Below the pieces are notes generated by a model, which did not search any database, had not been told where the DNA came from, and saw only the letters and a program-made list of their open reading frames with translations. The translations under genes were made by a program, and so were the position numbers. From assembly GCA_900550185.1 (NCBI GenBank), contig URRN01000001.1, positions 1 through 64,000 on the forward strand: a stretch of DNA of 64,000 bases. The letters run 5' to 3'. Positions 8,802 to 16,887 of the stretch are shown in pieces (position 1 is the stretch's first letter; every line of letters begins with the position of its first letter). Origin of the DNA: an uncultured Collinsella sp. (GTDB lineage Bacteria > Actinomycetota > Coriobacteriia > Coriobacteriales > Coriobacteriaceae).

Positions 8802-8819
8802 GATGGCATCGTTGACATA
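8802..8819 (+). promoter_or_regulatory. Operator for LacI regulator 2, copy 3
   Basis: GATGGCATCGTTGACATA matches the ATGGCA-x-CGTT-x-ACAT pattern and lies 13 bp before the regulator's own start codon, suggesting autoregulation. Confidence 0.55.
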
Positions 8820-8832
8820 GAAAGATCGACCT

Positions 8833-9837
8833 ATGGCGGCTGTTAAAAAATCGGTATCCGTCAAAGACGTGGCGCGGCTCGCGGGCGTCTCGGAGCAGAC
8901 GGTCTCTCGCACCGTGCACGATTCGCCTAGCGTGCGCCCCGAGACCAAGGAGCGCGTGCGTGCCGCCATGCGCGAGCTCGGGTATCGACCCAACTTTGCC
9001 GGCCGATCGCTGCGACGCGGCAAGTTCAAGACCGTCGGCGTCGCCATGTTCAATATCACCGGCACCGGAAACCTCGACCGCATGGAGGGTTTTGCTGCCG
9101 CTGCCGACAAGCACGGCTATGCCATCACCCTTACTAAAGTAGATGGGCATCCCTACACCCTCGAGAGCGCGTCGTCGCGCATGAGCGCGCTGCCGGTCGA
9201 CGGCATGGTGGTGATCATGAACCGTATGCCGGCAGACTTTGGCACCTTTGAGCCGCTGCCCGGTATGCAGACGGTGCTTGTTACCATGCTGGAACATCCG
9301 CTGTGCTCGACGGTCGATAACGACCAGTTCGATTGCTCGCGCCAAGTGGTCGAGTATCTGCTGGAGCACGGTCACAAGGCCGTGCACTTTATCTCGTGTC
9401 CCGAGCGCTCGCTTTCGGGCATGCAGCGCGAGGAAGGCTGGCGCGAGACCCTGCGCGCGCATGGCATTGAGCCGCCGCGGCTCATCCGTGGCGATTGGAC
9501 GGCGCAGAGCGGATACGCCGCCGGGCAGGCTCTGGCGGACGATCCGACCTGCACGGCCATTTATGCCTCCAACGACGCCATGGCATATGGCTGCATTCGC
9601 GGGCTCGAGTCGCGCGGGAAGCGCGTGCCCGAGGATGTAAGCGTGGTAGGTGTTGACGACAGCCTGGGCGATATCGTGCCCGATCGGCATCTGACCACGG
9701 TGCGCTTTGATAACAAGCGCGTCGGCATGTGGGCGGTCGACAAGATTGCCGGCGCCGAGGACGTCGCACCTGGCGTGGAACATATGCTGATCCCTGGCGT
9801 GCTTATCGAGGGCGATACGGTACGCGGCCTGCGCTAG
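8833..9837 (+). CDS. LacI-family regulator 2 of the second PTS cassette
   Basis: A 334-residue LacI-type repressor. Its helix-turn-helix (VKDVARLAGVSEQTVSRTVHD) precedes the hinge YRPNFAGRSL and a sugar-binding domain ending near VVGVDDSLGD. Recognition-helix specificity residues are Glu-Gln, compared with Arg-Gln in regulator 1 and Gln-Gln in regulator 3. It is divergent from the EIICB-GH1 unit, and three matching operators lie in the spacer. A weak AAAG ribosome site precedes ATG 8833. The EIIA gene follows on the same strand after 214 bp and may be separately promoted. Confidence 0.86.
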   Translation: MAAVKKSVSVKDVARLAGVSEQTVSRTVHDSPSVRPETKERVRAAMRELGYRPNFAGRSLRRGKFKTVGVAMFNITGTGNLDRMEGFAAAADKHGYAITLTKVDGHPYTLESASSRMSALPVDGMVVIMNRMPADFGTFEPLPGMQTVLVTMLEHPLCSTVDNDQFDCSRQVVEYLLEHGHKAVHFISCPERSLSGMQREEGWRETLRAHGIEPPRLIRGDWTAQSGYAAGQALADDPTCTAIYASNDAMAYGCIRGLESRGKRVPEDVSVVGVDDSLGDIVPDRHLTTVRFDNKRVGMWAVDKIAGAEDVAPGVEHMLIPGVLIEGDTVRGLR

Positions 9838-10051
9838 GGTGCGGACCTGTTTGGGTTGCACTTCTTTGTGTTTGATATTGTTCGAAATGGTTTAAAAACC
9901 GTTCACGGGTGAAAATCGACCGTTCATAGCCTGATATTGCGTTTTGGATTGTTCTTTTTTGTTTGAATGTTAATGTTTCTGGCATACACAACGCAGCGCG
10001 TATGCCCGGACGCGATGCTCTCCATTGGTTCATATGTGAAAGGAACGCAAT

Positions 10052-10390
10052 ATGGCAACCAAAGAAGAAATCTCGATGGTTGGATTCGAGATCGTCGCAT
10101 ACGCGGGTGACGCACAGACTGATCTGCTTGCAGCGCTTGATGCTGCTCGCGAGGGCGATTTTGAGAAGGCCGAGCAGTTGCACAAGGATGCCAGCGAAGC
10201 GCTCATCGGTGCTCACGACACGCAGACCAAGCTGCTTTCGCAGGAGGCCGGCGGTGGCGAGATGGAGATGACCTTCATCATGGCCCACGCTCAGGACACC
10301 CTGATGACCACCATGATCCTGGAGAAGCAGACCCGCTTTACCATCGATGCTTACAAGCGCATCGCCGAGCTCGAGGCCAAGCTCGCCTAA
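10052..10390 (+). CDS. lacF: PTS lactose/cellobiose-family EIIA protein
   Basis: A 112-residue cytoplasmic phosphocarrier that takes phosphate from HPr and passes it to an EIIB-Lac domain. The phospho-acceptor is His79 in the family motif MAHAQDTLM. Length and all-helical composition fit LacF/CelC. AAAGGAA precedes ATG 10052. It is the only EIIA in the window, so it probably serves both EIICB permeases. Its promoter region (9838-10051) carries two CCGTTCA-type motifs (9898-9910, 9918-9931) but no copy of the LacI operators. Confidence 0.9.
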   Translation: MATKEEISMVGFEIVAYAGDAQTDLLAALDAAREGDFEKAEQLHKDASEALIGAHDTQTKLLSQEAGGGEMEMTFIMAHAQDTLMTTMILEKQTRFTIDAYKRIAELEAKLA

Positions 10391-10421
10391 CGCGCGCTCA
10401 CAACCAAGTCCCCTTCCAGAA

Positions 10422-10454
10422 GCCCTGTCGCAACCCCGCGGCAGGGTTTTTCTG
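10422..10454 (+). terminator. Terminator of the EIIA gene
   Basis: CCCTG (10423-10427) pairs with CAGGG (10442-10446), with further GC pairing inside, followed by TTTTTCT. It lies 32 bp after the EIIA stop. Confidence 0.7.
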
Positions 10455-10464
10455 TCCTCCTCCA

Positions 10465-10531
10465 AGTTGCGGTGGAATAGGGACTGAATAGGGGCCGGCG
10501 GGCGCAAAACAATCCCTATTTCACCGCAACT
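10465..10531. repeat. Intergenic palindrome with AGTTGCGGTGGAATAG arms, copy 1
   Basis: AGTTGCGGTGGAATAGG at the left is the inverted copy of CCTATTTCACCGCAACT at the right, separated by a GC-rich loop. A second copy with the same arms but an unrelated loop is at 61626-61692. Confidence 0.8.
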
Positions 10532-10541
10532 CATCCCGAGA

Positions 10542-10588
10542 TAGTCATTGGGGACGTTCTTAAACGACTAGTCATTGGGGACAGTCTT
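10542..10588. repeat. Direct repeat pair TAGTCATTGGGGAC
   Basis: TAGTCATTGGGGACGTTCTT (10542-10561) and TAGTCATTGGGGACAGTCTT (10569-10588) are tandem near-identical 20-mers. The same unit forms a palindrome at 15095-15154, and a shorter variant is at 61560. It appears to be a dispersed intergenic repeat of this genome. Confidence 0.7.
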
Positions 10589-10675
10589 GATGCGCTCCGT
10601 TCGTCCTCCCGTTCGATTTTTGCTCGGTGGGTATACTTCCTTTCGCATTAAACGCCGGAATGAGGAGGTATCCAA

Positions 10676-11689
10676 ATGCCGGATAACGGGTCAATACAAA
10701 AAAGAGACGCGCACGAGATGGCTTATGGGCGTCCTGTCCAGATAACCGAGCACACGACGGTAACCGAGCTGCAGCCCAGCCTGTCCGATGTCGTGTGCGC
10801 AAACAAAAAGCTGCAGATTGGCTTTATCGTTGCACTCGTGGTGCTGGCGTTGCTGTCGGGCTTTGTAGCTCGTCCGCATTTCGCCGATACCAAGACATGG
10901 GACTCCACCATCGAGGTCATCGATCAAAAGAAAGGTAACGTACTGGCGCTCACGACCTCGTGCGTGGCGCTGTCTGCGGGTATTACCGCGCTGCCGGGTG
11001 ATACGGGAACACCGGTTGCCGAGCAGCTCGCGCAGCTTTCAGGCAACCTTGGCATCGTGCTTGCCGTGCTATACCTAGAGAAATATTTGCTCACGATTTT
11101 GTGGTCGGTTGGCCTGGGCATCTTAATCCCGTCTGCGTTGGTGCTCTTTGCGGTGTCGCTCGGCATTCACGGGCGCTGGAGCACGAGCGCTGTCCTGCGC
11201 CGTGTGGCGACGCGCGTGCTGGTGGTTGCCGTGATTGGCATGGCCTTGGTGCCTGCAAGCGTATGGGTGTCGCAAAAGGTCGACGAAACGTATCGAGTGA
11301 GCATCGAGCAAGCCGAGCAAAAGGCGGCCGACGCTGCGAGTGCGGCAGATGGCGACAGCTCCAAAGCAAGCAAGAAAAAGACCGAGTCCACAGAGTCCAA
11401 GAATGTGCTTGAGCAGCTTGCCGACGGCGCCTCGGGTCTCGTCACATCGGTAACCAGTGGTGCCAAACAGATGACCGACGAGATCGTGCAGCAGGTGACC
11501 GATCTGATCGAAGGTGTCATCGTGATGATTGTGACCTCGTGCGTGATTCCACTGTTGGTGCTCGCGGCGTTTTTGTGGCTGGGGCACGTGCTACTGGGGA
11601 TTGATATTTCCGGCCCGGCGAACTATTTGACGGGTCGCTTTCTGAGCGCTCCGTCCAAACATGCCAAGAAGAGCGGACGGTCTGAGTAG
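10676..11689 (+). CDS. Unrecognised multi-span membrane protein
   Basis: I do not recognise this 337-residue protein. A hydrophilic N terminus of about 45 residues is followed by hydrophobic segments near 47-65, 128-165 and 185-205. Next comes a Lys/Glu/Ser/Ala-rich, probably coiled stretch (about 210-255), an amphipathic segment (about 255-280) and a final hydrophobic segment near 285-310. A good ribosome site (GAGGAGG) precedes ATG 10676. It stands alone between an EIIA gene and the lacA unit and has its own terminator. No enzyme motif was seen. Confidence 0.7.
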   Translation: MPDNGSIQKRDAHEMAYGRPVQITEHTTVTELQPSLSDVVCANKKLQIGFIVALVVLALLSGFVARPHFADTKTWDSTIEVIDQKKGNVLALTTSCVALSAGITALPGDTGTPVAEQLAQLSGNLGIVLAVLYLEKYLLTILWSVGLGILIPSALVLFAVSLGIHGRWSTSAVLRRVATRVLVVAVIGMALVPASVWVSQKVDETYRVSIEQAEQKAADAASAADGDSSKASKKKTESTESKNVLEQLADGASGLVTSVTSGAKQMTDEIVQQVTDLIEGVIVMIVTSCVIPLLVLAAFLWLGHVLLGIDISGPANYLTGRFLSAPSKHAKKSGRSE

Positions 11690-11723
11690 CTAAAACAGCT
11701 GTATATACCGGGAAATACCGCCG

Positions 11724-11758
11724 AAGGGCGGCCGAGACGCGTTCTCGGTCGCCCTTTT
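11724..11758 (+). terminator. Terminator after the unknown membrane protein
   Basis: AAGGGCG/CCGAGA (11724-11737) pairs with TCTCGG/CGCCCTT (11743-11756) around a CGCGT loop, followed by TTGTTTGTTG. Confidence 0.8.
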
Positions 11759-11815
11759 GTTTGTTGAACACGTGGTCGCTACGTCCGTGCCCGGTCCAAA
11801 CGGTCAGCAATCATC

Positions 11816-11902
11816 TGTGAACGGTATTTGTTCAAAAAAGAACAAAGATAAACAAATAATGGTTGCAGTCGATGTTCGAATGTGTTCAAATAAACATGAA
11901 CA
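11816..11902. promoter_or_regulatory. lacA promoter region with several inverted repeats
   Basis: This AT-rich stretch before lacA carries TGTGAACGGTATTTGTTCA (11816-11834), the perfect palindrome TTTGTTC-AAAAAA-GAACAAA (11827-11846) and TGTTCA-N8-TGAACA (11883-11902). The first belongs to a motif recurring upstream of other catabolic genes here. The other two are candidate sites for a DeoR/LacR-type regulator such as the one at 24562. Bound proteins are inferred. Confidence 0.5.
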
Positions 11903-11996
11903 GTGAAGAACCGCACATTCAGATGCCCGGACCTGAACGCGATTCAACACTTCCAAACAGAAACTACGCACCTGCGTATCTCTCAAGGAGGATGTC

Positions 11997-12425
11997 ATGA
12001 GGGTTGTAATCGCTTCCGATGCCGACGGTATGTCGATGAAGGAGTCCATCAAGGAGATGCTCATCGCCGACGGTCACGAGGTCGTCGACTATTCCGAGAC
12101 CCCTGCCGCGGACTTTGTCGATTCCGCGACCGCCGTTGCCAAGGACCTGCTGGAGCACAAGGATTCCCAGGGCTTCGCATTCGATAAGTACGGCGTCGGC
12201 TCCTATATGGCCGCCGTCAAGATCAAGGGCATGGTCGTCGCCAACATTTCCGACGAGCGTTCCGCCTACATGACCCGCGAGCACAACGGCTCGCGCATGG
12301 TCACCATGGGCCCGGGCGTTGTGGGCACCGAGGTCGCCAAGAAGATCGCCCGCGAGTTCCTGCGCGCCCAGTACGCCGGCGGCCGTCACCAGATCCGTGT
12401 CGACATGCTCAACAAGATGGCCTAA
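11997..12425 (+). CDS. lacA: Galactose-6-phosphate isomerase subunit LacA
   Basis: A 142-residue member of the RpiB/LacA/LacB sugar-phosphate isomerase family. With LacB it converts galactose-6-phosphate to tagatose-6-phosphate. The N-terminal MRVVIASDADG and the mid-protein FDKYGVGSYMAA and NISDERSAYMTREHN segments fit LacA, which lacks the catalytic cysteine loop seen in LacB. CAAGGAGGATGTC precedes ATG 11997. lacB follows after 63 bp, and the epimerase and lacC genes after that, forming a likely operon. Confidence 0.85.
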   Translation: MRVVIASDADGMSMKESIKEMLIADGHEVVDYSETPAADFVDSATAVAKDLLEHKDSQGFAFDKYGVGSYMAAVKIKGMVVANISDERSAYMTREHNGSRMVTMGPGVVGTEVAKKIAREFLRAQYAGGRHQIRVDMLNKMA

Positions 12426-12488
12426 CGAGAGCCACCGAGAACTCGAACTTCTACCTCAACTTGTGAATTCAGACGAAAGGACGTTCTG

Positions 12489-13013
12489 ATGAAGAAGACC
12501 ATCGCAATCGGTTGCGACCATATCGTTACGGACGAGAAGATCTATCTGGCCGACCGCCTGGAGCAGGCTGGCTACAAGGTGCTCGACTGCGGCACCTACA
12601 GCCACGCCCGTACGCACTATCCCATCTACGGTAAGGCCGTGGGCGAGGCTGTTGCCAGCGGCAAGGCCGACTTTGGTGTGGCCCTGTGCGGCACCGGCAT
12701 CGGCATCACCAACGCCGTCAACAAGGTCCCCGGCGCCCGTTGCGCCCTGGTCCGCGACATGACCTCTGCCCTCTATGCCCGTCGTGAGCTCAACGCCAAC
12801 ATCGTGGGCTTTGGCGGCAAGATCACCGGCGAGTTCCTGATGGCCGACATCATGCTTGCCTTCCTGGAGGAGCCCTACGAGAAGACTCCCGAGCACGATG
12901 CCCTGATCGCCAAGATCGACGCCTGCAACAAGGCCGACGCCGAGGCCCAGGCCGATCCGCACTTCTTCGATGAGTTCCTCGAGAAGTGGGACCGCGGCGA
13001 GTATCACGATTAG
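12489..13013 (+). CDS. lacB: Galactose-6-phosphate isomerase subunit LacB
   Basis: A 174-residue RpiB-family protein. It begins [11 protein letters not shown] and carries the family active-site loop [19 protein letters not shown], whose cysteine is the catalytic base in RpiB-type enzymes, and [19 protein letters not shown]. The C-terminal extension (about 145-174) is typical of LacB. It forms the heteromeric isomerase with LacA. GAAAGGACGTTCT precedes ATG 12489. Confidence 0.88.
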   Translation: MKKTIAIGCDHIVTDEKIYLADRLEQAGYKVLDCGTYSHARTHYPIYGKAVGEAVASGKADFGVALCGTGIGITNAVNKVPGARCALVRDMTSALYARRELNANIVGFGGKITGEFLMADIMLAFLEEPYEKTPEHDALIAKIDACNKADAEAQADPHFFDEFLEKWDRGEYHD

Positions 13014-13132
13014 CGGGTATCCGGCGTAATTAACTAGTCCGTTGACGGCTCGCGTTTCTGTGAGGGGGCGCGCGCCGGTTTTCTATCAGCCCTATTGACT
13101 TGGCGGGCTGTCGTAAGAAAGGGAAGGCTCCT

Positions 13133-14014
13133 ATGGAGTTTGTTCTTGATAACGGTTCTATCCGCGTAGCACTGAGCACGGCGGGCAGCTCGTTCACTTC
13201 TATTGCGGCCAACGGTCGCGAGTACCTGTGGCAGGGTGACCCGGCAGTCTGGTCGGGCCAGGCACCTATTTGCTTCCCGATCTGCGGCGGTCTTCGTGAG
13301 GGTCGCGCAATGACCATGGGCGGCCGCGAGGTTAAGCTCGCCCGTCACGGCTTTGCGCGCAAACAGGAGTGGAAGCTCGAGGAACAGGGCGACAACATGG
13401 TTGCGCTGAGCCTAAGCTCTGCCGACCATGCCGAGTTGCTCGAGCAATACCCGTATCCGTTTAAGATCGTTGCTCGTTACACGATCGATTCGGAAAAGGT
13501 GGCCGTGTCGTACGAGGTGACCAATGAGGGCACCGAGGACATGCCGTTCTTTGTGGGCGGCCACCCCGGCTTTAAGTGCCCGCTCGACGAGGGCGAGTCC
13601 TATGACGATTACGAGCTTCGTTTTGAGCAGCGTGAGGCCACCGAGCTCTGTACTGCCGTTCCCTCGACGGGCTTGATTGATGTTGAGCATCGCAGCAAGA
13701 ACCCCATGATCGGCCAGAACCTGCCGCTTACCCACGAACTCTTCGACTTCGCGGAGACCATCTTTGACGTGCTCGAGAGCCGCGTGGTTACGCTGACCAA
13801 GAAAACCGAGGACAAGGGCGTGCGCCTGACGTTCCCCGATATGCCGTACCTGATTGTGTGGAGCAAGCCCGAGGGCGACTTTGTGGCTGTTGAACCGTGG
13901 GGCGGTCTGTCCACCTGCTCCGACGAGGACGATATTCTGGAGCACAAGCGTGGCTGCCTGGTGGCCAAGCCGGGGGAGACCGTTGCCCGCGGCTTTGAGA
14001 TCGAGATCCTTTAA
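13133..14014 (+). CDS. lacX: Aldose 1-epimerase family protein (LacX-like)
   Basis: A 293-residue protein of the galactose-mutarotase-like fold that probably interconverts anomers of a hexose or hexose phosphate. Landmarks are the Trp-rich N-terminal strand (LWQGDPAVWSGQAPICFPICGG), a conserved ARHGFAR histidine loop and GGHPGFKCP. These are typical of the LacX/YihR-type branch that sits in lac operons. ATG 13133 follows GGGAAGG; a frame extension to 13100 has no better ribosome site. It is 119 bp after lacB and 53 bp before lacC. Substrate is inferred from context. Confidence 0.8.
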   Translation: MEFVLDNGSIRVALSTAGSSFTSIAANGREYLWQGDPAVWSGQAPICFPICGGLREGRAMTMGGREVKLARHGFARKQEWKLEEQGDNMVALSLSSADHAELLEQYPYPFKIVARYTIDSEKVAVSYEVTNEGTEDMPFFVGGHPGFKCPLDEGESYDDYELRFEQREATELCTAVPSTGLIDVEHRSKNPMIGQNLPLTHELFDFAETIFDVLESRVVTLTKKTEDKGVRLTFPDMPYLIVWSKPEGDFVAVEPWGGLSTCSDEDDILEHKRGCLVAKPGETVARGFEIEIL

Positions 14015-14067
14015 CGAGTTATCGTATGTTTGGGGCGGGTCATGCCGCCCCGGAACAGGAGTTCAAC

Positions 14068-15003
14068 ATGATTCTGACCGTTACCATGAACCCGTCGATT
14101 GATACGCGCTATCAGCTCGACAAGCTGATCATCGACGATGTTAACCGTGTGACGCCCGAAAAGACCGCTGGCGGTAAGGGCCTCAACGTGAGCCGCGTGC
14201 TGTTGCAGCTGGGCGACGACGTGCTCGCGACCGGTCTGCTGGGTGGCCACATGGGTGCCTATATGGCCGAGCTTATGGATGCCGACGGCGTCAAAAACGA
14301 CTTTGTTCCCATCGCCGGCGAGACGCGCATTTGCCTGAATATTCTGCACGAGGGCAATCAGACCGAACTTTTGGAGAGCGGTCCGCAGATCGCTCCCGCC
14401 GAGCTCGAGGCCTTTACGGCCAAGTTTGCCGAGCTCGCGGCGAAGGCGAATGTCGTGACGCTTTCGGGCTCGCTGCCGCGCGGTGTCGATGCCGGCTACT
14501 ACGCCGAGCTGGTCAAGATTGCCGAGGAGGCGAGCGCCAAGGTGCTGCTCGATACCTCGGGCGCTTCGCTGGAGGCCGCGCTGGAGTCCGACGCTAAGCC
14601 TGAGCTCGTAAAGCCCAACCTGACCGAGATTAACGGCCTGCTGGGTACGTCCTTTACGACCGACGATGTCGATGCCCTGCGTGAGGCGCTTGCCGCCGAC
14701 GGCCGCTTTTCCGGTATTCCCTGGGTTGTCGTTTCGATGGGTGCTGCCGGTTCGGTGGGCTTCCATGAGGGCCGTGCGTTCCGTGCCAAGACGCCCGCGA
14801 TTGCCGCCGTCAACGCGACGGGTTCCGGTGACTCGACCATCGCCGGTTTTGCGCACGCCATTGCTGCCGGCGCCGATGATGTCACCGTGCTTAAGACCGC
14901 CAATACCTGTGGCAAGCTCAACGCGATGGATCCCAAGACCGGCCACCTGGTCATGGACCGCTGGGACGAGATCTACAACAGCGTTGAGGTCGTAGAGTTG
15001 TAG
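14068..15003 (+). CDS. lacC: Tagatose-6-phosphate kinase / 1-phosphofructokinase family
   Basis: A 311-residue PfkB-family sugar kinase. The N terminus (MILTVTMNPSIDTRYQLD) and the GGKGLNVSRVL loop mark the LacC/FruK branch. The anion-hole and catalytic motif is NATGSGDSTIAGF, with Ser in place of the usual Ala of GAGDS. Position after lacAB makes tagatose-6-phosphate the likely substrate, but 1-phosphofructokinase activity cannot be excluded. ATG 14068 follows CAGGAG; the upstream extension to 14026 is unlikely. Confidence 0.82.
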   Translation: MILTVTMNPSIDTRYQLDKLIIDDVNRVTPEKTAGGKGLNVSRVLLQLGDDVLATGLLGGHMGAYMAELMDADGVKNDFVPIAGETRICLNILHEGNQTELLESGPQIAPAELEAFTAKFAELAAKANVVTLSGSLPRGVDAGYYAELVKIAEEASAKVLLDTSGASLEAALESDAKPELVKPNLTEINGLLGTSFTTDDVDALREALAADGRFSGIPWVVVSMGAAGSVGFHEGRAFRAKTPAIAAVNATGSGDSTIAGFAHAIAAGADDVTVLKTANTCGKLNAMDPKTGHLVMDRWDEIYNSVEVVEL

Positions 15004-15022
15004 CGGTTGCGACTCCTAATAG

Positions 15023-15092
15023 AATGAGCGTGGATAATCTCCCACTTTGGGCTCGCAAATGGGCTCGAAGTGGGAGATTTTCCACTCTCATT
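15023..15092. terminator. Long stem-loop after lacC
   Basis: Arms AATGAGCGTGGA.AATCTCCCACTT (15023) and AAGTGGGAGATT.TCCACTCTCATT (15068) form a stem of about 24 bp around a short loop. It lies 20 bp after the lacC stop and probably ends the lac transcript. Confidence 0.65.
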
Positions 15093-15094
15093 AA

Positions 15095-15154
15095 TGTAGT
15101 CGTTGGGGACGTTCTTTAATGACTAGTCGTTTAAGAACGTCCCCAATGACTACA
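15095..15154. repeat. Palindrome of the CATTGGGGACGTTCTT repeat family
   Basis: GTAGTCGTTGGGGACGTTCTT and its inverted copy AAGAACGTCCCCAATGACTAC flank a central TAATGACTAGTCGTTT. The unit is the one that occurs as a direct pair at 10542-10588. Confidence 0.75.
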
Positions 15155-15258
15155 CTCAAAAAAGGCGCCCGTCGGCGATGTTGCCGGCGGACGCCTTTGT
15201 CGTGTGGGCGGAAATGATCCGTTTTCCTCCGTCCCCAAGGGATCTTCGAGGCTGCGTG

Positions 15259-16887
15259 TTACAGCGAGTCGATGAAGCGCTGCTGAGCGGCACGTCCTGC
15301 TTCGTCCCACTTAAAGACGCCGGCGTTGTCGAGCACGTGGCCAAACACCACGCCGACCTCCTCGTGCAGGATGTCGATGGCGTTGTCGGCCGTAAGTTCA
15401 TCGGCGCGGCGGGCAAAGACATCCTCTGCCCATGCGGTGTGGCTGCGGCAAAGGTCGTCGCCTTCGAGCGCGGCGGCAAGGTCGTAGCTGGTGTCGACCT
15501 TGGCGGCCAGCAGGTGTTCGCGGACGGCGCCGAGCTCGGGAACCAAGCGCGGCGGAAGAATTGCCAAGCCCATAACCTCGATCAGGCCGATGTTCTCCTT
15601 CTTGATGTGGTGATACTCGGCATGCGGGTGGAACACGCCCAGCGGATGCTCGTCGGTCGTAATGTTGCAGCGAAGCGCCAAGTAGGCCTCATAGATCTCG
15701 CCACCGGCGTTGCCACGGGAGTCCACGCGACGGATGACAGGCGTCACGGTGTTGTGAGCCACGCCATCGGCTGTGTGCGCGATGACGCCCACGGACTCGT
15801 CGGTCCACTCGCGCCAAGCGAGGATGATCTTCTCGGCGGCATCGAGTAGCTTGGCGCGATCGTGCGAGCGCAGGCGCAGCACCGAGAGCGGCCACTGCAG
15901 CACGGTGCCGGCGACCTGGTCAAAGCCGGGCACGCTAAACTGCGAGACCTCGGCCGCGTGCATCATGGGGAACTCGTGCGCGCCGCCCTGGAAGTGGTCG
16001 TGCGACAGAATCGAGCCGCCCACGATGGGCAGATCGGCGTTGGAGCCGATAAAGTAGTGCGGGAACAGGTCCACAAAATCGAGCAGGCAGGAGAGGCCCT
16101 TACGGTCGACGTGCATCGGACGATGCTCCGAGCTCATGGCAATGCAATGCTCGTTAAAGTACGCGTACGGGCTGTACTGGAAGCCCCAACGCTCGCCGTC
16201 GAGCTGAATAGGGATAACGCGCAGATTCTGGCGGGCGGGGTGGGCGCCACCGTCGGCTGCAGCGGAGCGTCCGGGGTAGCCCTCGTTTTCGATGCAGAGC
16301 TGGCAGGCGGGATACTTCTCGCTCGTGTTCTTGGCAGCGCCGGCAGCGGCAATATCGCGCGGGTCCTTCTCGGGCTTGGACAGGTTGATGGTGATCTCAA
16401 GATCGCCCCAGTTGGTGGGGGTGCTCCATTTGATATTGCGCGCGATGGCGGCGCGGCGCACATAGCCGGCGTCGCAGCACAGGCCGTAGAACCAGTCGGT
16501 CGCGGCGCGGGGCTCGTTGACGCCCATGCGCCCATTGAACTCCTCGTTTACAACCGAAGGCCTCGGCATGAGCACGCCCATGATGCGCATGGCGATGCGG
16601 TCGCGTCCCGAGGCCGTGTCCTCGGCGGCACCGTTGGCAACGGCGGCCTCGGAAAGTACGGCGAGCGTGCCCTCCAGATCAAAGTCGGGGAGCGTATCGG
16701 GGTGCAGAAGCGAAATCTTCTCGGTCTTGAGCGCCCAAGTCATGTCGATCGCGGGGCCCGTGGCGCCAATGCACTCAAGAATGGTGTTGTAGGCCCAGAT
16801 GCGGTCGTCCTGTCCGATCATGGATCGGTGGATGGCGTACTCGATGAGGCCCTGCGCGGCTTCGCGCACGTCGGTCATTACAGCCAT
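15259..16887 (-). CDS. galT: Galactose-1-phosphate uridylyltransferase, class II
   Basis: A 542-residue enzyme of the Firmicutes-type GalT family, much longer than the E. coli type. It exchanges UMP between UDP-glucose and galactose-1-phosphate in the Leloir pathway. The catalytic histidine region is GGSILSHDHFQGGAHEFP, and CQLCIENEGYPGR is another class landmark. The start overlaps the end of galK; ATG 16887 or the TAATG-type ATG 16878 are both possible, which implies translational coupling. Terminator-like sequence precedes 15259 only weakly. No galE is present in the window. Confidence 0.88.
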   Translation of the reverse strand: MAVMTDVREAAQGLIEYAIHRSMIGQDDRIWAYNTILECIGATGPAIDMTWALKTEKISLLHPDTLPDFDLEGTLAVLSEAAVANGAAEDTASGRDRIAMRIMGVLMPRPSVVNEEFNGRMGVNEPRAATDWFYGLCCDAGYVRRAAIARNIKWSTPTNWGDLEITINLSKPEKDPRDIAAAGAAKNTSEKYPACQLCIENEGYPGRSAAADGGAHPARQNLRVIPIQLDGERWGFQYSPYAYFNEHCIAMSSEHRPMHVDRKGLSCLLDFVDLFPHYFIGSNADLPIVGGSILSHDHFQGGAHEFPMMHAAEVSQFSVPGFDQVAGTVLQWPLSVLRLRSHDRAKLLDAAEKIILAWREWTDESVGVIAHTADGVAHNTVTPVIRRVDSRGNAGGEIYEAYLALRCNITTDEHPLGVFHPHAEYHHIKKENIGLIEVMGLAILPPRLVPELGAVREHLLAAKVDTSYDLAAALEGDDLCRSHTAWAEDVFARRADELTADNAIDILHEEVGVVFGHVLDNAGVFKWDEAGRAAQQRFIDSL

